NCBI GenBank assembly: GCA_937983065.1
Contig: CALKAL010000104.1
Location: 1 to 6,546, forward strand
DNA: 6,546 nt
Origin: an uncultured Bacillaceae bacterium
Lineage (GTDB): Bacteria; Bacillota; Bacilli; Bacillales; Alkalibacillaceae
Direction of reading: 5' to 3'
Positions 1 through 6,378 of the stretch are shown piece by piece. Position 1 is the first letter of the stretch. The number at the start of each line of letters is the position of its first letter. The position numbers and the translations under genes are program-made. The notes beneath the pieces were generated by a model, which saw nothing but the letters and a program-made list of their open reading frames with translations, had not been told where the DNA came from and did no database searches.

Positions 1-352
1 ATAAGGAATGATCTATTTCTTCATAGATATCAGATATTTGTTCAATTTTAGTTTCATCCAAATCGATAACGTCATGAGCTTTATCAACAATTAACCCGAC
101 TTGAAGCTCATTTATTTGAACAATTAACAACTGTAGATCATCGCTGTAAGTTGAATGCCCTAATCTTAAGCGTTCTTTCAAATCAATGATTGGTGTGACT
201 ATCCCACGTAAATTAATGACACCCTTAACAAATGATGCTTGTGGTAGCTGTGTGATTTTCTGCATTTTCTCTATCGATTTAACTTGCTGCAAATCAATTC
301 CGTATCGCTCATTATTTAATTCAATCACAATAAATTTTGTGTCCAGTTCCAA
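1..352 (-). CDS. cheW: Chemotaxis coupling protein CheW (3' end cut by window edge)
   Basis: CheW is the cytoplasmic adaptor that joins chemoreceptors (MCPs) to the histidine kinase CheA. About 117 residues are visible and the C-terminal part lies outside the window; the usual length is about 150, so roughly three quarters is present. The family signatures are clear: a short N-terminal strand (KFIVIELNNERYGIDL, residues 6-21), then VKSIEKMQKIT (24-34), then the core KGVINLRGIVTPIIDLKERL (43-62). These resemble the corresponding segments of B. subtilis CheW. The start is TTG at 352-350: an in-frame TAG lies at 367-365 and a strong AGGAGGGG site ends seven bases upstream. A CheV protein (CheW domain plus receiver) cannot be strictly excluded because the end is missing, but the N-terminus matches CheW better. 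A c-di-GMP-I riboswitch and terminator precede the gene, so its transcription is probably reduced when c-di-GMP is high. Confidence 0.92.
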   Translation of the reverse strand, partial: MELDTKFIVIELNNERYGIDLQQVKSIEKMQKITQLPQASFVKGVINLRGIVTPIIDLKERLRLGHSTYSDDLQLLIVQINELQVGLIVDKAHDVIDLDETKIEQISDIYEEIDHSL

Positions 353-358
353 AGGATT

Positions 359-366
359 CCCCTCCT
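359..366 (-). promoter_or_regulatory. Ribosome binding site fixing the cheW TTG start
   Basis: AGGAGGGG reads leftward from 366 to 359, a near-perfect Shine-Dalgarno sequence. It lies about 6-8 bases before the TTG at 352. It decides the start because no ATG or GTG start lies between it and TTG, and the in-frame stop TAG at 367-365 partly overlaps it. Confidence 0.85.
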
Positions 367-523
367 AACCTTTAACTTATATTGCCTTATACGACTTAAC
401 AAATATGACTGACAAGGAGTTATTCGTATGACATATGTAATTACTTCCATTCCCCGTTGTTCCACCACAGCAGATTTCTATTCTACCCTTATCGTTACTA
501 CCCTCTTCTATACAAGCCCCTAT

Positions 524-557
524 AAAAAAGGCTATTCGAATAAAATAACGAATAGCC
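524..557 (-). terminator. Intrinsic terminator of the riboswitch expression platform
   Basis: Reading leftward, GGCTATTCG (557-549) and CGAATAGCC (538-530) form a perfect 9-bp stem with a 10-base loop, followed at once by six T residues (529-524). On the opposite strand the hairpin is followed by A residues, so it can only act leftward. No protein gene ends just before it. It lies 36 bases after the c-di-GMP aptamer and about 170 bases before cheW, so it acts as a transcription attenuator. Its 5' arm together with the preceding T run (TTTTTGGC, 562-555) can alternatively pair with GCCAAAAA at 596-589, the end of aptamer helix P1. Confidence 0.88.
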
Positions 558-593
558 AAAAATGGATGATTTTCTTTGATATTACACTTTTTT

Positions 594-670
594 GGCAACT
601 AGGCTGTCATAGTACTTTAGTCGCACTTTAGACCCTCAGCTTTGCGTCCTACCCTTTCGAATAGTTTGCC
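594..670 (-). promoter_or_regulatory. Cyclic di-GMP-I (GEMM-I) riboswitch aptamer
   Basis: Reading leftward, the RNA has the GEMM-I landmarks in order. GGCAA (670-666) pairs with TTGCC (598-594) to form P1. CTATTC-GAAA-GGGTAG forms helix P2 capped by the conserved GAAA tetraloop. The conserved GGACGCAAAGC follows. The GGGTCTAA block then opens helix P3, whose base pairs GCTG with CAGC, and ATGACAGCC leads back into P1. The length of 77 bases is within the normal range for the class. The family binds the second messenger c-di-GMP. The linked terminator and the cheW gene downstream indicate transcriptional control of chemotaxis coupling. The call rests on recognised consensus sequence and pairing; no covariance-model score was computed. 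Confidence 0.93.
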
Positions 671-715
671 TTTTTATGGATATTTATGAGTCTTTTAAAC
701 TAGTTATCTATTACT

Positions 716-743
716 ATTATATCTATTAAACTCTTAATTTCAA
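716..743 (-). promoter_or_regulatory. Sigma-A promoter for the riboswitch-cheW transcript
   Basis: Reading leftward, the -35 element is TTGAAA (743-738) and the -10 element is a perfect TATAAT (721-716), with a 16-base spacer. Transcription would start near 709, about 40 bases before the aptamer, leaving room for the whole riboswitch in the leader. The direct repeat TAATAGATA (728-720 and 713-705) surrounds the -10 element and has no assigned role. Confidence 0.75.
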
Positions 744-758
744 CACTAACTTATAGAT

Positions 759-766
759 TTCGACAA
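759..766 (-). promoter_or_regulatory. Putative Spo0A box (promoter-proximal)
   Basis: TTGTCGAA reads leftward from 766 to 759 and contains the perfect 0A-box heptamer TGTCGAA. It lies about 50-57 bases upstream of the predicted cheW-leader transcription start and 15 bases upstream of the -35 element. Phosphorylated Spo0A binds such boxes to activate or repress promoters in spore-forming Bacilli. Binding here is inferred from sequence alone. Confidence 0.5.
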
Positions 767-800
767 TTTTTTCATCAGAATCTTAGATATTCTTTGATAT

Positions 801-808
801 TTCGACAA
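801..808 (-). promoter_or_regulatory. Putative Spo0A box (promoter-distal)
   Basis: This is a second perfect TTGTCGAA in the same orientation, exactly 42 bp from the first, about four helical turns. The identity extends to TTGTCGAAAT in both copies. It lies about 92-99 bases upstream of the predicted start, so both boxes would face the same side of the DNA. The two-box geometry recalls Spo0A-activated sigma-A promoters such as spoIIG, but this is a resemblance only. Confidence 0.48.
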
Positions 809-1015
809 ATATGCCCATTATTTTCATCCTTGCTTCTATATTTCACTTATTTTGGCTTATATAAATGGTCAACAGAATAATAATTTAGCTCTGTTATTTT
901 AAGGACGTTTCCTTTCTAGTTCACATAATTGAAAGGATAATGGTAAAATAAACATGACATAGTCTTTTTTGAAACTTATTTTTATATTTAATCGTATTAA
1001 AGTTAAATTACTTCT
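809..1015. other. AT-rich intergenic stretch upstream of the UPF0182 gene; no gene seen
   Basis: No credible coding region was found here on either strand. The stretch must hold the promoter of the rightward 911-residue gene, but no pair of hexamers with good spacing is convincing. The best -35-like elements are TTGAAA at 929-934 and 969-974, each lacking a good -10 at 16-18 bases. Two weak inverted repeats are present: AACAGA/TCTGTT (871-876 and 890-895) and CCTTTC/GAAAGG (911-916 and 931-936). No function is assigned to them. Confidence 0.5.
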
Positions 1016-1026
1016 GGAGGTTACAT

Positions 1027-3762
1027 ATGAGTAGTCAAGATTTTTTTGAACAACTAAATAAAAAGCAACAAGACCAATTTCATAAGATGATGCGAATTTT
1101 AAAACTGATTTTCTTCATTATTATTCCGATTATTATTGTCGGAGTGATTGCTTTTCGTCTATTTACAAATTACATATGGATGGACAATTTAGGCTTCGAA
1201 TCCGTTTATATGACGATCCTGTTAAGTAAAACGTCATTAGGGGTTATTGGCTTTTTACTATTTTTCTTGATTACGTTTTTTACGATTCGCTTTATTCAGC
1301 GAGCCTATGTTCATTCTTTAAACCAAAACATTATTCCTGAATATATGTTGAATAAAAAACGTAGTCGAAAAGCGATTTTTGTCATTTCCATCGTGTTTGG
1401 CATATTAGGGACTCTCATCGTGCAAAATATTGGCTGGGAGCCCGCTTTAAAGTTACTAAATTACGAACCGTTCGGTATTGAGGATCCACATTTTAATCGA
1501 GATATTTCCTTTTACGTATTTGTATTACCGTTTTTAAATTTCATCGTTAATTTATTATTAGTTACAAGCTTTATTATTTTTCTTGTATTACTCGGTGCTT
1601 ATTCTGTTTTCGGCATGTACAGGTCGAGTCGCTATGCACAGCTTCATCTCGGCTTAACTCTTGGTGTTGTTGGTTTATTACTAGCGGCGAGTCATTTACT
1701 TGAACCATATGAAACATTACTATCAAATCGAGTCAATGCGTTTCAGACAAGTGCTGTTTACGGTTTAAGTTATACGGATAATTTAATCAATATTCCTAAA
1801 TCGTACATCTTAGCCATCGTTGCCATTGTGGGAATTGTATGGTTGATTGCTACTTTAAGCCGAGGAAAATGGAAGCAAGCTTTAATTCCGGTTATCGCCT
1901 ATTTAGTTTTCCTCGTTGGAGGGCAGGTTGCTTCAATTATCGTTCAGCAATTTGTCGTATCACCGAATGAGTTAATTCGGGAAACGCCTTATTTAGAACG
2001 AAATATTGAATATACGAAAGCAGCTTACGGGCTCGATGATATTATCGAAAATGAGCATCCTGGTAATTATTCGTTAACTGAAGATATGATTGAGCGAAAT
2101 GAACTAACTATCAATAATGTGCGGATTAACGATGCTAGACCAATTCTAGATGTTTACAACCAAATTCAAACGATTCGTGCGTATTATCGTTTTAACGATG
2201 TCGATATTGATCGTTATTATGTCGATGGTGATTATTTGCAAGTCTTTATTGCAGCAAGAGAGCTTTATCGTGACGGACTGACTGACCAAGCAAGAACTTG
2301 GGTTAACGAAAAACTTCGGTACACGCACGGTTATGGCGTTGCGATGAGTCATGTCAATGCAATTACAAGCCAAGGTCAACCAGAATACATTTTACGGGAT
2401 TTACCTGTTGAAGGACCAATTGAAGTGACTAGACCGCAAATTTACTTTGGAGAGGAACCGTACCAAAATGTCATCGTTAACTCAAAAGTAGATGAATTCG
2501 ATTACCCACTCGGTGAGGTGAATGAATCCCATCGATTCGAAGCAGAAGCAGGAATTCCGATGACGATGTTAAATCGTATTTTATTTGCGATTAAAGATGG
2601 GTCGCTTAGAATGATATTTTCGGATCAAATAACACCAGAAAGTCGCTTTTTAGAAACTCGGAACATTAAGGACCGCTTAAATCGAATTGCACCGTTTTTC
2701 GAATATGATAATGACCCTTATATCGTTATAAGAGACGATGGAACTTTAACTTGGATTATTGATGCCTATTTACAAGCTGAAAATTACCCATATTCCGAAC
2801 CGTATGAGGGAAGAACAAGTTATATTAGAAACTCGGTGAAAGTGGCAATTGATGCTTATACAGGGGAAGTTGATTTTTACATTGTAAACGATGAAGATCC
2901 GTTACTCTTAACGTATCAAAATATGTTCCCTGATTTATTTACCGAGGACATTCCAGAAGATATTCAAGCACACTTCCGTTATCCTGAAAAATTGTTTAAA
3001 GTTCAAGCGAGCATGTATGGAACTTACCATATGAGTGACTTAGAAGTGTTTTATAATCGAGAGGACTTCTGGCAATTCCCGACTGAAAAATATTTTAATG
3101 AAGATGTAGAAGTTGAACCGTATTATATTAGTATGAAGCTTCCTGATGAGGATCAAGAGGAATTCATCTTAATGACGTCCTATACACCTAAAAATAGACA
3201 AAACATGATAGCATGGATTGGTGTTCGAAACGACGGGGACAATTACGGAGAGTTATTCGTCTACCGATTCCCGAAACAAGTAAATATTTACGGTCCACAG
3301 CAAATTGAGAACCGAATTAACCAAGATAGCTACATTTCTCAGCAGTTAAACTTATGGTCACAAGGTGGTTCAAACGTTATTCGTGGAAACTTACTGGCCA
3401 TACCGATTGAAGATACGATATTGTATGTAGAACCGATTTATATTGAATCATCAAATGAAACATCACTCCCTGAAGTGAAACAGGTCATTGTCGCCTATGA
3501 AGACTACATCGTGATGGACGAAACATTTGAAAGATCATTAGAACGATTACTTCAATATGTTGAACAGGGTCGTCCGAGTGATTTACCAGATACAGGAGAA
3601 GTACCAGAGGACATTGATGATCCAATTATTAATGCTGAGGAACAACTTAGAGACGTCTCCCAATTGTTCGATCAATATCGTTCAGCTTTAAGTCAAAATG
3701 ATTGGCAAAGAGCGGCAGACTTAATGGAGCAAATTGAGACTATATTAAACGAAATTCAATAA
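1027..3762 (+). CDS. UPF0182 (COG1615) family integral membrane protein
   Basis: The protein has 911 residues, close to the usual family length of about 900. Its biochemical role is not known. Seven hydrophobic segments occupy the first third, at about residues 25-46, 62-88, 115-134, 162-192, 205-224, 259-277 and 285-307. A large hydrophilic region follows, probably extracytoplasmic. Its first part carries the typical family blocks: PYLERNIEYTKAAYGLDD (321-338), the IRAYYRFNDVDIDRYYVDGD region (about 383-402), and the TWVNEKLRYTHGYGVAMSHVNAIT region leading to TRPQIYFGE (about 424-476). The C-terminus is acidic (near PEDIDDP) and ends in a helix with the family-typical pattern ALSQNDWQRAADLMEQIE. 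The start is ATG, preceded by GGAGG at 1016-1020 with a six-base gap. The gene stands alone, divergent from the cheW leader and convergent with acuC, and ends at a shared terminator. Its membership is certain; its function is not. Confidence 0.93.
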   Translation: MSSQDFFEQLNKKQQDQFHKMMRILKLIFFIIIPIIIVGVIAFRLFTNYIWMDNLGFESVYMTILLSKTSLGVIGFLLFFLITFFTIRFIQRAYVHSLNQNIIPEYMLNKKRSRKAIFVISIVFGILGTLIVQNIGWEPALKLLNYEPFGIEDPHFNRDISFYVFVLPFLNFIVNLLLVTSFIIFLVLLGAYSVFGMYRSSRYAQLHLGLTLGVVGLLLAASHLLEPYETLLSNRVNAFQTSAVYGLSYTDNLINIPKSYILAIVAIVGIVWLIATLSRGKWKQALIPVIAYLVFLVGGQVASIIVQQFVVSPNELIRETPYLERNIEYTKAAYGLDDIIENEHPGNYSLTEDMIERNELTINNVRINDARPILDVYNQIQTIRAYYRFNDVDIDRYYVDGDYLQVFIAARELYRDGLTDQARTWVNEKLRYTHGYGVAMSHVNAITSQGQPEYILRDLPVEGPIEVTRPQIYFGEEPYQNVIVNSKVDEFDYPLGEVNESHRFEAEAGIPMTMLNRILFAIKDGSLRMIFSDQITPESRFLETRNIKDRLNRIAPFFEYDNDPYIVIRDDGTLTWIIDAYLQAENYPYSEPYEGRTSYIRNSVKVAIDAYTGEVDFYIVNDEDPLLLTYQNMFPDLFTEDIPEDIQAHFRYPEKLFKVQASMYGTYHMSDLEVFYNREDFWQFPTEKYFNEDVEVEPYYISMKLPDEDQEEFILMTSYTPKNRQNMIAWIGVRNDGDNYGELFVYRFPKQVNIYGPQQIENRINQDSYISQQLNLWSQGGSNVIRGNLLAIPIEDTILYVEPIYIESSNETSLPEVKQVIVAYEDYIVMDETFERSLERLLQYVEQGRPSDLPDTGEVPEDIDDPIINAEEQLRDVSQLFDQYRSALSQNDWQRAADLMEQIETILNEIQ

Positions 3763-3783
3763 ATGAAAAACAGGTAATTAGCA

Positions 3784-3827
3784 CAAAAAAAGCGTTAGTG
3801 AAGCAGATCAATTCACTAACGCTTTTT
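3784..3827. terminator. Bidirectional intrinsic terminator between the UPF0182 gene and acuC
   Basis: AGCGTTAGTGAA (3791-3802) and TTCACTAACGCT (3812-3823) form a perfect 12-bp stem with a 9-base loop. The A run at 3784-3790 and the T run at 3823-3827 flank the stem, so a U-tract follows the hairpin in both directions. It can stop the rightward UPF0182 transcript, whose stop codon is at 3760-3762, and the leftward acuABC transcript, whose stop codon is at 3872-3870. Confidence 0.92.
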
Positions 3828-3869
3828 CTATTTAATCGTCTAAAAACGGCTTACTTTAAACATCCCAAT

Positions 3870-5030
3870 TCACTTATTTCGTATAATTTCTAAACATTGA
3901 TCTAACGTAATCTTATTTTTTTCTGTAATTTCTTGCTTTCTAGGAATCGCTTCATAAATGTTAGGAGCATCAGACCAGCTTACAGGTAATTCAACAGGAC
4001 TTTCCTCTTGCCAACGTTTTACCCAAGCTTCCGGTAATGGACCCTGAAATGGTTCATCACCTTTCGCTATTTGCCAAAGCTGAGCCCAAGCACGAGGAAC
4101 CACTCGCCAAATATCATAACCGCCACCCCCTAAAGCAATCCAACGTCCGTTACAATATGTATGGGCAATTTCATGAGCTAGTTTTGGGATTACTTCATAT
4201 GTTTTCATCGTGCTATTTAAATGGGTTAATGGATCATGAGCGTGGGCATCAGCCCCGTTTTGTGTAATAATAATGTCTGGTTTAAAATAATCAGCAATTT
4301 CCCTTAAAGCGCTTTCATACACTTCGATAAATGATTCATCTTCCGTAAACGCTTCAATCGGTACGTTAAAGGAATAGCCGTACCCTTTATTTTGACCTCG
4401 TTCATTTATATAACCCGTTCCAGGAAATAAATATTTTCCCGTTTCATGAATCGATAACGTGCAAACATTGGGGTCATCATAAAAAATAGATTGCACCCCA
4501 TCACCGTGATGAGCATCGGTATCGACATAGAGCACTTTATAATCGGTTTTTTCACGAATATATTGAATAGCAATCGCGGCATCATTATATACACAAAAGC
4601 CAGACGCTCTTCGGCTAAATCCGTGATGTAATCCACCTCCTAAATTAACAGCATGGAGGTAGTCACCATTTAAAACGAGGTCGACTGCTTTTAATGTGCC
4701 GCCGACTAGCCACGCTGCAGCATCATGCATATTTGCAAACGCTGGTGTATCTTCAGTTCCGATTCCGTACTCATACATTTCATTTTCCGATAATTTATTT
4801 TTCACTGAACTCGCTTTTTTGACGACTTCTACATATTTAGGGTGATGGACGCGTAGTATTTCTTCATCCGTTGCTTTTCTCGGTTCAACAATTTGTTCAT
4901 GTTTAATACTTTTCATTTTTTGAATAAGGTCAAAGGTCATATCAATTCGTTTTTGATTAAATGGATGATCGTCGTTGAATTTATAATCTAAAAATTTTTC
5001 TGAATAAACGAAAGCTACGTCACATGTCAT
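3870..5030 (-). CDS. acuC: AcuC, HDAC-fold protein deacetylase of acetyl-CoA synthetase
   Basis: This 386-residue protein is about the length of B. subtilis AcuC. It belongs to the zinc-dependent arginase/HDAC superfamily and, by family knowledge, removes the acetyl group that AcuA places on the active-site lysine of AcsA, restoring enzyme activity. All expected catalytic positions are visible. The His pair is in GGGLHHGF (H135, H136). The zinc ligands are D172 and H174 in TDAHHGDG and D261 in NGADAH. The transition-state Tyr is Y305 in GGGGYD. The ATG start overlaps the acuB stop by four bases (ATGA, 5030-5027) and has only a weak GGGG sequence before it, so translation is probably coupled to acuB. 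It is the last gene of acuABC and ends before the bidirectional terminator. The gene contains a near-consensus cre-like sequence at 4304-4318. Confidence 0.96.
   Translation of the reverse strand: MTCDVAFVYSEKFLDYKFNDDHPFNQKRIDMTFDLIQKMKSIKHEQIVEPRKATDEEILRVHHPKYVEVVKKASSVKNKLSENEMYEYGIGTEDTPAFANMHDAAAWLVGGTLKAVDLVLNGDYLHAVNLGGGLHHGFSRRASGFCVYNDAAIAIQYIREKTDYKVLYVDTDAHHGDGVQSIFYDDPNVCTLSIHETGKYLFPGTGYINERGQNKGYGYSFNVPIEAFTEDESFIEVYESALREIADYFKPDIIITQNGADAHAHDPLTHLNSTMKTYEVIPKLAHEIAHTYCNGRWIALGGGGYDIWRVVPRAWAQLWQIAKGDEPFQGPLPEAWVKRWQEESPVELPVSWSDAPNIYEAIPRKQEITEKNKITLDQCLEIIRNK
4304..4318. promoter_or_regulatory. Possible intragenic CcpA (cre) site in acuC
   Basis: Read leftward the sequence is ATGAAAGCGCTTTAA, which fits the cre consensus WTGNAANCGNWNNCW at every position but the penultimate one. 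It covers codons 238-242 of acuC (YESAL), about 710 bases inside the gene. The acu genes of B. subtilis concern acetate metabolism, which falls under carbon catabolite control, so a roadblock role is conceivable. The match could also be a chance result of codon choice. Confidence 0.3.
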
Positions 5031-5674
5031 TGTAACAACCCCGGGATGTTAGGCCAAAGAACATCATAACCCTTCTCTTTTAAATCATTAATTAGTGGAA
5101 GGGGGTTCATCGTTTGGACACGTAAAACGATAACTTTTTCCGTCGGCCGTTCTTTTTCAGAATAAATAAATACGGATGAAATGTTAGTATTTCGCTCGCT
5201 AATTACTGTTGCAACCTTGGGAAGGACACCTACTTTATTAGGGACTCTCACTTCAATTTGGGAGCTTTGTTCATGAATGCCGGTTATTTGTATTAGTGTA
5301 TAAAGAAGATCTTTTTCAGTGACGACCCCAACTATTTTATTGTCCTGGACAACTGGAACACAGCCAATAGAATGATCATAAAAAATAGATGCGACATCCT
5401 CGATAAAATCAAGCGGATGAATTGTAATCACTGGACTAGACATGATCGTTTTAAGGGACTGTTCTAATATGGAGGAATCAGGATTTTCATCTAAAATAGA
5501 AGGTGCAGCCGACCGAATATCACGATCAGAGATAATCCCGACTAAGTGATTCAAATCATTGACGATTGGAATGTGACGGATGTTATGACGATTTAATAAT
5601 TCTAATGCTTCTTTGACTGTGTTTTCTTGTTTAAGTGTAATAATTTCCTTTGTCATGATTTCTTCAACAATCAT
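5027..5674 (-). CDS. acuB: AcuB, CBS-pair and ACT domain protein
   Basis: This 215-residue soluble protein matches B. subtilis AcuB in length and layout. A tandem CBS pair fills about residues 1-132. The first CBS begins MIVEEIMTKEIITL and contains HIPIVND and LVGIISDRDI. The second runs from IMSSPVITI and contains GCVPVVQDNKIVGVVTEKDL. An ACT domain follows at about 137-210 (QIEVRVPNKVGVLPKVATVI onward). CBS pairs usually bind adenine nucleotides and ACT domains small ligands such as amino acids, so a sensory role in acetate or acetoin metabolism is likely, but its direct activity is not established. The ATG start is preceded by AGGAGG (5687-5682) with a seven-base gap; that site overlaps the acuA stop codon. 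The gene overlaps acuC by four bases, marking a tight operon. Confidence 0.95.
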   Translation of the reverse strand: MIVEEIMTKEIITLKQENTVKEALELLNRHNIRHIPIVNDLNHLVGIISDRDIRSAAPSILDENPDSSILEQSLKTIMSSPVITIHPLDFIEDVASIFYDHSIGCVPVVQDNKIVGVVTEKDLLYTLIQITGIHEQSSQIEVRVPNKVGVLPKVATVISERNTNISSVFIYSEKERPTEKVIVLRVQTMNPLPLINDLKEKGYDVLWPNIPGLLQ

Positions 5675-5685
5675 TTAAGGGCCTC

Positions 5686-6318
5686 CTAAATATTGTTTCT
5701 TCCCATAAAGCGCAGTTTATCAAATGTTTCGATAGATGATTTCGGAACATCTTTACCTATTCTTACTAACAAACAATTAGCGGGGTGGGAGCTTATTTCT
5801 GGATCATCGGTTGACATCGGTTTAAGTCCACCATGAGCCATCATTCTTTCCATTAAATTTCGATATTGCCAAATATCTAAGCCTGTTGCTTTCATATCCC
5901 AATGCCAATAATATTCTGTTGTCATAACAATATACTTCTCCATTTGCGGATCTTTCATCGAAACTTTTAACAACGTGGAGCCGATTCCAAGACCTCGGTA
6001 ATCATCTGTTACTTCAATCGCACCGAGCTCAATTAAATCGTCCATTTTTATTTTTGACCATCTTTCAAGGGGATCTGGATATAAAAACGTGACATATCCG
6101 ACGATTTTATTATCGTCCCTAGCGATAATGACACGTCCCTCTTCATAATCTGCAATCGATTTAATCGCTTCGTATTGCTTATCCGCAGGTCGAAAAGCTT
6201 TAAGTCCTTCATCGAAATAAAAATCATTTAATTCCCCTGACGAAAGAGGTCCTTCAATAATGATTGTTTGATTATTATTTTTTATCGTTTCTTTAAAGTA
6301 CTGTTTAGGATGTTTCAA
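5686..6318 (-). CDS. acuA: AcuA, GNAT protein acetyltransferase acting on acetyl-CoA synthetase
   Basis: This 210-residue protein is the same length as B. subtilis AcuA. In that organism AcuA uses acetyl-CoA to acetylate a catalytic lysine of acetyl-CoA synthetase (AcsA) and switch it off; the role here is transferred by homology. The GNAT acetyl-CoA pyrophosphate loop is RGLGIG (108-113), within a segment starting ELGAIEVTDDY. Other AcuA-like blocks are VGYVTFLYPDPLERWS (73-88), TTEYYWHWD (133-141) and DDPEISSHPANCLL (171-184). The start is TTG at 6318-6316, supported by AGGTGGTG at 6331-6324 and by N-terminal agreement with the family. It is the first gene of acuA-acuB-acuC. Its stop TAG (5688-5686) overlaps the acuB ribosome binding site. 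The acsA gene, adjacent and divergent in B. subtilis, is not next to it here. Confidence 0.96.
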   Translation of the reverse strand: MKHPKQYFKETIKNNNQTIIIEGPLSSGELNDFYFDEGLKAFRPADKQYEAIKSIADYEEGRVIIARDDNKIVGYVTFLYPDPLERWSKIKMDDLIELGAIEVTDDYRGLGIGSTLLKVSMKDPQMEKYIVMTTEYYWHWDMKATGLDIWQYRNLMERMMAHGGLKPMSTDDPEISSHPANCLLVRIGKDVPKSSIETFDKLRFMGRNNI

Positions 6319-6340
6319 GTCAGCACCACCTAAATTCGTT

Positions 6341-6346
6341 ATTATA
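6341..6346 (-). promoter_or_regulatory. Candidate -10 element of the acuABC promoter
   Basis: TATAAT reads leftward from 6346 to 6341, about 22 bases before the TTG start of acuA, so the leader would be very short (about 16 bases). No TTGACA-like element is found at the normal 16-18 base spacing, and there is no TGn extension. An alternative -10, TATACT at 6387-6382, also lacks a good -35. The promoter may depend on an activator, or the true start may lie elsewhere. Confidence 0.4.
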
Positions 6347-6358
6347 TATTTAAACTTG

Positions 6359-6378
6359 ATTGTACATGCTCATACAAT
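6359..6378. repeat. Inverted repeat upstream of acuA (possible operator)
   Basis: ATTGTA-N8-TACAAT forms perfect 6-bp arms with further partial symmetry at the centre. It covers the region where the -35 element would lie for the -10 at 6346-6341, and would lie at or just downstream of the start for the alternative -10 at 6387-6382. This is a typical place for a dimeric regulator. It does not fit the cre consensus, and I do not recognise the binding protein. Confidence 0.4.

Noticed and set aside
186..368. Rightward 60-codon frame over cheW
   Set aside because: It is the antisense frame of a clear cheW coding region.
325..450. Leftward 41-codon ATG frame overlapping the cheW start
   Set aside because: Its only nearby Shine-Dalgarno candidates are badly spaced (GGGG one base before ATG) or weak. 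Its predicted peptide shows no recognisable feature, so coupling to cheW cannot be supported.
377..598. Leftward 73-codon open frame with a TTG start
   Set aside because: It begins inside the P1 strand of the riboswitch and runs through the terminator hairpin. It has no ribosome binding site and no protein-like composition.
428..631. Rightward 67-codon open frame
   Set aside because: It lies antisense to the riboswitch, terminator and cheW leader, and its sequence resembles no known protein. It is a shadow of a non-coding leader.
871..936. Inverted repeats AACAGA/TCTGTT and CCTTTC/GAAAGG as hairpins or terminators
   Set aside because: The arms are only six bases with 13-14 base loops and no proper U-tract. 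They are not convincing beyond chance in AT-rich DNA.
929..960. Sigma-H-like -35 sequence (AAAGGATAA) upstream of the UPF0182 gene
   Set aside because: The -35 half matches, but no acceptable sigma-H -10 sequence follows at 11-12 bases.
2146..2379. Leftward 77-codon frame inside the UPF0182 gene
   Set aside because: It is antisense to a strongly conserved family segment and has no supporting start signals.
4037..4267. Rightward 76-codon frame inside acuC
   Set aside because: It is antisense to the AcuC catalytic region and has no protein resemblance.
4406..4636. Leftward 76-codon frame inside acuC
   Set aside because: It is an alternative frame within AcuC's conserved HDAC motifs, which are the real coding frame.
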